DNA from: CAYWFF01 sp964458085
GTDB taxonomy: Bacteria > Patescibacteriota > Microgenomatia > UBA8517
NCBI GenBank assembly: GCA_964458085.1
Contig: CAYWFF010000036.1
Coordinates: 1 to 8,349 of the forward strand
Length of the DNA stretch: 8,349 nucleotides
Reading direction: 5' to 3'
Position numbers and translations under genes: made by a program. This document shows positions 1-5,504 of the stretch, piece after piece (position 1 is the first letter of the stretch; each line of letters opens with the position of its first letter). The notes under the pieces were generated by a model. That model saw nothing but the letters and a program-made list of their open reading frames with translations, did not search any database and was not told the DNA's origin.

Positions 1-30
1 TCGAGGTTTACATCCTGCCACCTAGCCAAG

Positions 31-1089
31 GTGACAGAAACAGATAAGGAGGTGAGACTGATAGTTTTTCCTATCTATATCGATACAGGTTCCTATGAAA
101 GTGAGGATATGATGATCGAGATAACTAATCCCCTAACTTGGCTTGCTGGGGCCATTCTTGTGATTGTGGCCATAGTGGTTACAATCTATATTTGGAAACT
201 AGCGAAGACACTAGCAGGTGCAGGGTGGGACGCGCTAACTTGGATAATTGTTTTCGTTATAATTATCCTAGTTGCAGGAGTAGTACTTTGGCCATTGCTG
301 GACTTCAGCTATAGCCAAAATAAAGTTGGAGCTGCTGACTCAGAAATTGTCCACGACATCGCAGCACTGATTCCCGGAGTTGGGAACAGTGCCAATGCAT
401 ATCCTGGACCGAATGTGAATCCAGAATCTCAGCACCAACCAACCACACCTGTACAACCTCAAGGTTTACCTCCAAGCTCGCAACCCAACTTTCAAACTTT
501 TGAACATCAGATTGATGCTCCACCAGACTTTATGTTCGGTAGAGCATTAACCCTTAAGGGGACTGGAGATGTAATTGGTTGGAGAGCTACGAAACAGGGT
601 AGGGATTGGGTTTTTACCCACCTAATCCTGGATAACGGACAAGTTGTCCTGAATCCGGGCGGTCTCCCTGCTAAGATTCCACCTCCACCTCCTCCGGTTA
701 CTGCTGTTGAAGTTGAGATTGTTATCCCAACACCAATCCCAACCTCGGTTCCGCCCACCCCGGTACCAACCCCAACCCCACTGCCACCGGACGTTGTCAA
801 GGCACGCATGAAGGACTGCTGGTTGAAGGCAGTTGGGGATGGGCTGTTTTCCGGTCCTATACCTGAAGATCCGAGGTTTTCTCTTCCGAGAGGAAGCGTC
901 TGGTCTTTAACCGGACCTGGAAGGGGGGCGGCCTTTCAATTTAAGGCCAATGAGCGGTGGTTGTTATCGTCTCCCGACCTGGGAATTGAGAATATTCCCA
1001 TCGACGGGAACTGGGGCCGAAAGTTTCCGAGCCTAGTTGATAATCAGTCCACCTTTGAAGGGCTTGGGGACATCTGTCTCCAGCCATAA
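31..1089 (+). CDS. Membrane-anchored protein with two N-terminal helices and a Pro/Thr-rich stalk; function unknown
   Basis: I do not recognise a family. From the GTG at 31 the product is 352 aa. Two hydrophobic helices are visible at about residues 34-57 and 66-91. A Pro/Gln/Ser-rich region follows (about 120-165), then a globular-looking stretch (165-210), then a low-complexity Pro/Thr stalk (216-253, with six consecutive prolines and PTP repeats), and a C-terminal domain of about 95 aa with only two cysteines (263 and 349), which could pair. The layout suggests a membrane-anchored protein with an exposed C-terminal domain. The start is uncertain. The frame is open to the left edge, so the gene may begin outside. 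In-frame alternatives are GTG 52 and the tandem ATGs at 109 and 112; the latter start just before helix 1 and have GAGG at 103-106, so I prefer 109/112. The gene is visibly more GC-rich than those downstream. Confidence 0.72.
   Translation: MTETDKEVRLIVFPIYIDTGSYESEDMMIEITNPLTWLAGAILVIVAIVVTIYIWKLAKTLAGAGWDALTWIIVFVIIILVAGVVLWPLLDFSYSQNKVGAADSEIVHDIAALIPGVGNSANAYPGPNVNPESQHQPTTPVQPQGLPPSSQPNFQTFEHQIDAPPDFMFGRALTLKGTGDVIGWRATKQGRDWVFTHLILDNGQVVLNPGGLPAKIPPPPPPVTAVEVEIVIPTPIPTSVPPTPVPTPTPLPPDVVKARMKDCWLKAVGDGLFSGPIPEDPRFSLPRGSVWSLTGPGRGAAFQFKANERWLLSSPDLGIENIPIDGNWGRKFPSLVDNQSTFEGLGDICLQP
46..55 (+). promoter_or_regulatory. Perfect extended Shine-Dalgarno-like sequence AAGGAGGTGA
   Basis: These ten bases are fully complementary to the usual 3' end of bacterial 16S rRNA. 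At normal spacing the next in-frame codons are CTG (58) and ATA (61), neither a common start. The site may serve a rare CTG start, or may be a chance coding match. It is the only strong Shine-Dalgarno-like sequence I noticed near a gene start in the window. Confidence 0.4.
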
Positions 1090-1231
1090 CCAAGTAGTAC
1101 GGAGCGCATGAATTACATTCTCACCAGGACGGATGTAATTCTTTGGGGGAATAGCTCCAATTCCTTTATTCACGAAAAAATTAAATCCCGCCACTCGCTT
1201 TACGAGATTAATCTACCAACAGGTAGAGATG

Positions 1232-1286
1232 AGGCGGACAGAAAGACCTTTGCTAACCATGTGACAACGTGTCACTAAGGCGGACA
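1232..1286 (+). repeat. Short direct repeat AGGCGGACA x2
   Basis: The 9-mer AGGCGGACA occurs at 1232-1240 and 1278-1286, 46 bases apart, within the structured region. One copy is in a junction strand, and the other runs into the GACAAGAA hairpin. It could be a repeated RNA element or chance. Confidence 0.35.
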
Positions 1287-1320
1287 AGAATCAGTTCTTG
1301 TCAAGTTTACGTTTGGTTAG
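1253..1320 (+). other. Three-way-junction-like element in the structured region
   Basis: The stem CTAACCA (1253-1259) pairs with TGGTTAG (1314-1320) and encloses two perfect hairpins. One is GTGACA/TGTCAC with loop ACG (1261-1275). The other is GACAAGAA/TTCTTGTC with loop TCAG (1283-1302). Nesting of three perfect stems in 68 bases suggests a folded RNA junction rather than isolated palindromes. Confidence 0.55.
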
Positions 1321-1379
1321 GACGTAGACAAGCATTCGTGCGGGTAGTGTTTGCCTTTACTCCATCGCGAGTAGTAAGG

Positions 1380-1524
1380 CGATTGACTGCCTAGCCGGAT
1401 GAACAAGCGCTTACTGAGGATAGCGTTTACAAGACTACCGGCAACGCAGTCGGTTGATACCAGGGTGAACCCTGGCACAAAAACACTTGTAAACCTAATC
1501 AAAACAAAATTCTCAGTAAGCGCT
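1380..1524 (+). other. Nested pseudoknot module
   Basis: The outer helix AGCGCTTACTGAG (1406-1418) pairs perfectly over 13 bp with 1512-1524. Inside it GTTTACAAG (1425-1433) pairs over 9 bp with 1486-1494. Within that lies hairpin CCAGGG/CCCTGG with loop UGAA (1460-1475). In addition CGATTGACTGC (1380-1390), located 5' of the outer helix, can pair over 11 bp (three G-U) with GCAGTCGGTTG (1446-1456) inside the loop, which makes a pseudoknot. An alternative local pairing of GACT (1433-1436) with AGTC (1448-1451) would compete. The 3' side is followed by an A-rich, not U-rich, run, so this is not an intrinsic terminator of a + transcript. Confidence 0.55.
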
Positions 1525-1539
1525 AAAAATAAAAAACAC

Positions 1540-1567
1540 TTGTCAAATACAAAAATAGACTTATAAT
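1540..1567 (+). promoter_or_regulatory. Sigma70-type promoter for the unknown gene pair
   Basis: TTGTCA (1540-1545) and a perfect TATAAT (1562-1567) are separated by 16 bases. Expected transcription start is about 1574, which leaves a leader of only about 12 bases before the ATG at 1586 and no Shine-Dalgarno sequence. The promoter lies just after the last helix of the structured region. Confidence 0.75.
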
Positions 1568-1585
1568 ATGACCACAATCTAAATT

Positions 1586-2773
1586 ATGCCAATAGATTTT
1601 AATAAAATCCGCGGTAGCAGAACGGAAAGCGAACCGCAGAGAGCTCCTCAAAAAGGGCAGCAAAGCGGTGGAATAAATTTTGATGCCATAAATAAACGCG
1701 AAAGTGAACAGCCTTCCTCAAAACTTTCACTTTTAGCGCGTTTTAAAGAAAATAAAGCTGCCAAAAGAGCAAGGCTGGCAGCAGAGAACGCAGCAGTTAT
1801 AAAAGCTCATCAGATTGAAGAAAAAAAACGTCAAGAAGGCATGGAAATAGCCCGCAGCAGAATACAAAGTATTATTGAAACCGGGGATGATTTCGAACCG
1901 GTCGGGGTACCCGGAATTGATTCGGGGTTAATTAAAACTATAGAGTGGATGGCTAAAAACAATCCACAAAAAGCACTAGAAGAGGCAACCGCTTATGTTG
2001 GAGAAATTCAAGATCATAATCATTCTATCCCTAAAAGAAGAGCTGAATATAAAGCTAGAATGGTTAAAGTAAACGATGAAAAAGAAAAGTTAAAAAATTA
2101 TCCTGTACGTATTGCAGGTTATACACCAAAACCAAAGAGCCCTCAAGAACCTTTATTTAACCGCATTATTTCAAAACCGGTAAATACTTTCGGTTTTGTA
2201 GGTAATTTATTATCTAGGGGTCTTGCCGCAACTTTAAGTAATGAACCGAAAACATTCCTCAACGAGATTTCACTTACTGATGCCGGTTTGCGAACCTTTG
2301 CTCCTAATTCCCAAGTTTCCAGAGCCGAATATAAACCTGAAGAGGTGGGAGACAGAGTGAGACTCTCAGTGAATCCTCCTCGATGGTTAGACTGGGTGTA
2401 CGGTCTTGCTGAAACATACTATTCATTTCGCAAAAATCCATTAAACAGTAAAGAATCTAGAGAAAAAGTCAATCGCCTAATCCCTGTAGGACAAGTAGTA
2501 GCTTTCGAACCAGCAGGAGCAACGCTTGTCGGTGCAGCACCTACTTTTTTTCCGGGTAAAAAGTTGCAAAAACTAGAAGAAGCACTATCAATGGTTAGAA
2601 AACCACCAAAACCGGATCTTGAATACAAAGCTCAACCATCAATAGAATATATACTTAAAAGGGCAGCTAGCGCAGCAGGAGTTGAACCACCGAAAATAGA
2701 GCAGGACAACAATTACACAGATGTTGCTCAAGATAATCCAAATAAACCTGATTCATATTCTATGTTTGAATAA
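1586..2773 (+). CDS. Hypothetical protein, 395 aa, charged; first gene of an unknown pair
   Basis: I do not recognise a family. The protein is hydrophilic, with no signal peptide and no convincing membrane helix. Residues 1-45 are Gln/Ser-rich and contain two similar short motifs, IDFNKI (3-8) and INFDAI (30-35). A Lys/Arg/Glu/Ala-rich stretch (about 46-100) looks helical and perhaps coiled-coil. The middle (about 100-170) remains highly charged. A more hydrophobic segment follows (188-235), then a Trp/Tyr-containing part (255-280) and a Gly/Ala-rich patch (300-325). The tail is Asn/Asp/Pro-rich. The ATG at 1586 is set by the promoter immediately upstream. The next gene starts three bases after the stop, so the two are almost certainly cotranscribed and probably act together. 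Composition is AT-rich like the rest of the window and unlike the gene at the left edge. Confidence 0.85.
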   Translation: MPIDFNKIRGSRTESEPQRAPQKGQQSGGINFDAINKRESEQPSSKLSLLARFKENKAAKRARLAAENAAVIKAHQIEEKKRQEGMEIARSRIQSIIETGDDFEPVGVPGIDSGLIKTIEWMAKNNPQKALEEATAYVGEIQDHNHSIPKRRAEYKARMVKVNDEKEKLKNYPVRIAGYTPKPKSPQEPLFNRIISKPVNTFGFVGNLLSRGLAATLSNEPKTFLNEISLTDAGLRTFAPNSQVSRAEYKPEEVGDRVRLSVNPPRWLDWVYGLAETYYSFRKNPLNSKESREKVNRLIPVGQVVAFEPAGATLVGAAPTFFPGKKLQKLEEALSMVRKPPKPDLEYKAQPSIEYILKRAASAAGVEPPKIEQDNNYTDVAQDNPNKPDSYSMFE

Positions 2774-2776
2774 TTT

Positions 2777-3850
2777 ATGCTAAGTAAAGAAAGCCCTTTA
2801 TTACAAAAAGTACGAGATGTGCTGCGAATAGATGAAGAAGAGGGTGACAAAGCGAAGGCTGAAATACGGGGTATAGATTTAAATAAGATTAGCCCTTCAA
2901 TAGCATACAGTCAACCAGTAAGAACTGATTTACTGAAACAAGATGCTGGAAAATCATCCTCCTCTGAACAGCTTTCCACAGAGCAGCGAAATGGTTGGAA
3001 TCGGCTTGACCAAAAAATGCTGGAAAAAAAAGATGGTACCGAATCAAGTTCAATTGAAGTTTACCCCCCTGATAAAGGTAATTTAAAAAGGCTAAGGGGG
3101 GAAAAAAATAAAGACCGGGACGGTAAAACAACTGTCGATTTATTTTTAAGGGCAAAAAAAACTATAGCAAGAGATAGAGAGATGGTTCATAGAGCAGGAG
3201 TTTTAAATATTCCCTATTCGAACGCAGACAGAGATGGTGATGTGGATATTGGACCGATGACTTCAGGACTTAATCGAGCACAACGTAATGTTAAAAATGC
3301 TGAAAATCTAGTCAGAGAGCAATCATCCTTGTCTGATAAGATTAAACTAGCAGCATCGCGAATCCATGCAGGACAACAAATTCTCGCAAAAATAAGAAAT
3401 GGTAATCCTGATGAAAACATTATCGGCGCTAAAAAAGGAATATCTGATGCAATCTTTGTCACTCCAAAAGGTATTCAAATTTTTATTGGTTCCCGCATTA
3501 CTGACAAACCTGAACCAGACGCTACCTACGATTGGACTGAGATAGCTTCAAAAGAAGTTGATATCACTGTAGAAGAACCAAGTGGAACGGGATTAAGGAG
3601 ACTGGTGAGAGGACTTCTTGGTGCTCGCGTTCCAGTCGTGGGTGATATCAAAATAACCGGTCCACAAGGAGAGATATACACTTCTAGAGTTACTGACCCT
3701 GAAAAAGTTGCAAAAGAGTTAATGATGTATTCTCGTGCAGTAAAAGGAATGGAAGACTCTGTTATAAAGCTTCAAAATTTAAGTGAACAAGATCCAGTAT
3801 CTTACGAAGAAACTCTTAACCAATTGTTATCAGCAACAAAGAAATCATAA
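2777..3850 (+). CDS. Hypothetical protein, 357 aa; second gene of an unknown pair
   Basis: No recognised family. There is no signal peptide or membrane helix. The first 115 residues are low-complexity and charged, with Ser and Lys runs, and contain IDLNKI (33-38), matching the motif in the upstream protein. Residues 120-140 look helical. DRDGDVD (151-157) has alternating aspartates like a calcium-binding loop, but it stands alone and may not bind metal. A helical segment (165-208) is followed by what looks like a small compact domain with beta-like strands (225-305: IFVTPKGIQIFIG, VDITVEE, GDIKITGPQGEIYTSRV) and a helical C terminus. A PH-like or similar beta fold is possible but is a guess. 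The gene starts three bases after the upstream stop with no Shine-Dalgarno sequence, so translation is probably coupled to it. No terminator is obvious in the 71 bases that follow. Confidence 0.85.
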   Translation: MLSKESPLLQKVRDVLRIDEEEGDKAKAEIRGIDLNKISPSIAYSQPVRTDLLKQDAGKSSSSEQLSTEQRNGWNRLDQKMLEKKDGTESSSIEVYPPDKGNLKRLRGEKNKDRDGKTTVDLFLRAKKTIARDREMVHRAGVLNIPYSNADRDGDVDIGPMTSGLNRAQRNVKNAENLVREQSSLSDKIKLAASRIHAGQQILAKIRNGNPDENIIGAKKGISDAIFVTPKGIQIFIGSRITDKPEPDATYDWTEIASKEVDITVEEPSGTGLRRLVRGLLGARVPVVGDIKITGPQGEIYTSRVTDPEKVAKELMMYSRAVKGMEDSVIKLQNLSEQDPVSYEETLNQLLSATKKS

Positions 3851-3883
3851 TTATGTCTAAATTCTATTGTTAAATAATTACAA

Positions 3884-3912
3884 TTGACCTATATTTATCA
3901 ACTAGATATACT
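3884..3912 (+). promoter_or_regulatory. Promoter of the PspC/toastrack operon, leaderless
   Basis: TTGACC (3884-3889) and TATACT (3907-3912) have the ideal 17-base spacer. Expected transcription start is about 3919, two to four bases before the ATG at 3922, so the message would be leaderless or nearly so. Confidence 0.75.
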
Positions 3913-3921
3913 AAGCAAAGT

Positions 3922-4443
3922 ATGCCGGCAAAAAAAACAACCACAAGAACTAAAACTAAAACGGGTACCATTGAAACTCCTGTCTATGAAGGAAGTGAAG
4001 ATAAAAAACTTTATCGCTCAGTGGCAGATAAAGTTTTAGGCGGAGTAGCAGGCGGTTTAGGGAATTATTTTAACGTTGATTCCACTGTAGTCAGGTTAAT
4101 TTTCATTCTCCTTTTCGTATTCGGCGGTTCTGGTTTGTTAATTTATTTAATTTTATGGCTCATCATTCCTTCTGAGAAATCAAGTTCACAAGTCTCCGGG
4201 GAAAACATACGGGAAAATGCTGATGAAATAAGAGATAAGGCTCAAAGCCTTGCCGGTGAAATGCGCCAAATGTCAGAAAAGGAAAATCCACGAAGCATGT
4301 TTGGTCTATTAATCTTAGTTATCGGCGTACTTTTTTTACTCAACAACTTCGGAATATTCAGATTTTTTGACTTGGGTCGACTTTGGCCTTTAGTTTTAGT
4401 AGTGATTGGACTGGCAATACTTTTCAGAAATGACAAGCGCTAA
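3922..4443 (+). CDS. PspC-domain membrane protein with a second LiaI-like helix pair
   Basis: A phage-shock-protein C type protein of 173 aa. The PspC domain is clear at about 29-85: KLYRSVADKVLGGVAGGLG, the NVDSTVVRL segment, then a glycine-bearing membrane helix and the LILWLIIP ending. A charged linker (86-122) leads to a second membrane unit (126-168) with GVLFLLNNFGI (135-145) and LWPLVLVVIGLAILF, as in LiaI/LiaF-type transmembrane regions (DUF5668-like). The N terminus is Lys/Thr-rich and probably cytoplasmic. PspC proteins sense or signal cell-membrane stress and act as partners of toastrack proteins; here the next gene overlaps by 14 bases and encodes one. Function as a stress sensor is inferred from the family. 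I see no PspA or two-component gene in the window. The start is fixed by the leaderless promoter. Confidence 0.93.
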   Translation: MPAKKTTTRTKTKTGTIETPVYEGSEDKKLYRSVADKVLGGVAGGLGNYFNVDSTVVRLIFILLFVFGGSGLLIYLILWLIIPSEKSSSQVSGENIRENADEIRDKAQSLAGEMRQMSEKENPRSMFGLLILVIGVLFLLNNFGIFRFFDLGRLWPLVLVVIGLAILFRNDKR

Positions 4444-5464
4444 ACGAATTCCAAAAATTTCAGATGTAGAACGGGTTGCTGTTGTTGACAAGTCTTCATC
4501 TCGGAAAAATGGTGACAGTAATGCTTTCGGTGCATTATTTTTAATAACATTAGGCGTCCTTTTTTTGTTGAATAACTTTGGTATCCTGCCGTGGGGCATT
4601 TGGGCAACGTTATGGCGTTTTTGGCCGGTATTTCTTATCCTGGCAGGTCTTCAAATTATCGCCGGTAAAAGCAAATTTGCCAACATTTTTGTTACCCTAA
4701 TAGGAATAGGTCTTATTATAATAATTATCCTTTATTCTATAACTAATTCACAAAATTCACCGGGTTTTTTACCTGATTTTCCCCGTTGGGACAGGCAGCA
4801 AAACCGCTTTAATTTAAGATCAGACCCGGAGTACAACCGCGAAGAAATTCTGGAAATAAAGTCCACAGACTACACTGAAGTTACAAAGAGAAATGTTGAA
4901 CTTAATTTGGGGGCGGGTTCTTTTTTTTTGGATACAACTGATACCAACAGCTTCGTATATATAAAAACCCATACTAATTCTTCCGGCACGCCGCTTACTC
5001 ACAAAAAAGAGGGAAGTGAATTAATTATAAACTTTAAAAGCACTGAAAACATTAAAGGATTTTTTGATGTAGGTGGCGACACTTCTGTCCAAATCGGAAA
5101 GCCTGAACTTTCTACTACAATTAAAACAGAGCTTGGTGCTGGAAAACTAGATGCAGACATAACTAACCTCAAACTAGATACATTTGAGCTTCAAGTAGGT
5201 GCAGGAAACGCTGAAATTCTGTTTTCAGAAATAAGTATTCCGAAAGACACACGTATTGAAATTGGCGCAGGAGCGGCTACACTAAACATTCCGGAAAATA
5301 CAGGGTTAAAGGTTGTTTACGAAATTGGTTTGGGTAAATTGCAAATTAACGACACGTCGCTTTTCGGTAAAGGAAGCTATACTTCTCCCGATTTTGATAG
5401 CAAAGCCTCCCGGATGATATTAAGTGTTCGGGTAGGAGCTGGTTCTGTAACAATCAGAAAATAA
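4430..5464 (+). CDS. LiaF-like membrane protein with C-terminal toastrack (beta-repeat) domain
   Basis: The preferred start is the ATG at 4430, giving 344 aa; a TTG eight codons upstream is possible but less likely. The ATG lies 14 bases inside the preceding gene, so translation is probably coupled. Residues 32-103 hold three hydrophobic segments; the first carries GVLFLLNNFGI (42-52), identical to the motif in the upstream PspC protein, followed by LWRFWPVFLILAGLQII. After a linker, residues 155-344 form a toastrack-like domain with repeated glycine turns: LGAGSFFLD (160-168), LGAGKLDADI (235-244), VGAGNAEILF (256-265), IGAGAATLNI (278-287), GLGKLQI (300-306), VGAGSVTI (335-342). This matches the LiaF-like/DUF4097 right-handed beta architecture. 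The role, an envelope-stress partner of PspC with its beta domain held next to the membrane, is inferred from family and context. No enzymatic motif is present. Confidence 0.87.
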   Translation: MTSAKRIPKISDVERVAVVDKSSSRKNGDSNAFGALFLITLGVLFLLNNFGILPWGIWATLWRFWPVFLILAGLQIIAGKSKFANIFVTLIGIGLIIIIILYSITNSQNSPGFLPDFPRWDRQQNRFNLRSDPEYNREEILEIKSTDYTEVTKRNVELNLGAGSFFLDTTDTNSFVYIKTHTNSSGTPLTHKKEGSELIINFKSTENIKGFFDVGGDTSVQIGKPELSTTIKTELGAGKLDADITNLKLDTFELQVGAGNAEILFSEISIPKDTRIEIGAGAATLNIPENTGLKVVYEIGLGKLQINDTSLFGKGSYTSPDFDSKASRMILSVRVGAGSVTIRK

Positions 5465-5468
5465 CCAT

Positions 5469-5498
5469 TTGACAGACTTTTAGTCTAAGGTCTAAACT
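5469..5498 (+). promoter_or_regulatory. Promoter of the bactofilin-like gene with a palindrome in the spacer
   Basis: A perfect TTGACA (5469-5474) is followed after 18 bases by TAAACT (5493-5498, four of six consensus). Expected start is at about the ATG (5505), so the message would be leaderless. The spacer contains AGACT-TTT-AGTCT (5474-5486) and an overlapping TTTAG-N8-CTAAA (5479-5496). These are candidate operator half-sites. Confidence 0.6.
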
Positions 5499-5504
5499 CT
5501 ATTT

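Larger units (their letters stand above)
1110..1524 (+). ncRNA. Candidate large structured RNA of unknown family
   Basis: This gene-free stretch can be folded by eye into a nearly continuous series of helices on the + strand. They are 1110-1118/1133-1141 (9 bp); 1148-1152/1160-1164; 1194-1197/1203-1206; 1212-1217/1222-1227 (loop AACA); a 7-bp stem 1253-1259/1314-1320 enclosing hairpins 1261-1275 and 1283-1302; 1326-1330/1348-1352 with an inner UUCG-loop hairpin; 1353-1362/1369-1380 (bulge GU); and a nested pseudoknot module at 1380-1524. Helix 1380-1390/1446-1456 uses three G-U wobbles, which would be mismatches in the opposite transcript, so the + strand is favoured. I looked for RNase P, tmRNA, SRP, group I and group II core motifs and saw none. 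No clear promoter or terminator bounds it, so the ends are only those of the visible helices. It may be part of a longer transcript from the upstream gene. Confidence 0.5.

Noticed and set aside
95..112. Five-codon leader frame (MKVRI, stop overlapping ATG 109/112)
   Set aside because: A possible coupled mini-frame, but with no Shine-Dalgarno sequence at proper spacing it cannot be distinguished from chance.
507..809. Minus-strand glycine/valine-rich frame opposite the Pro/Thr stalk
   Set aside because: It is the antisense shadow of the proline-rich coding repeat and has no features of its own.
1380..1494. HDV-like self-cleaving ribozyme
   Set aside because: The strand order is similar, but the first helix is 11 bp rather than 7, no P3 hairpin can be formed in 1434-1445, and the catalytic junction is not convincing.
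1353..1500. Group I intron core (P3, P7, P8)
   Set aside because: An ACAAGACTA string and an A-rich joining segment resemble it, but there is no room for P4-P6 between the strands and no matching TAGTC partner.
1406..1530. Intrinsic terminator formed by the 13-bp inverted repeat
   Set aside because: The arms are about 90 bases apart and the 3' arm is followed by A-rich, not T-rich, sequence.
1317..1577. Minus-strand 86-codon open frame inside the structured region
   Set aside because: It overlaps the strongest helices and the promoter before 1586, has no recognisable domain and no initiation signal. Chance opening is more likely.
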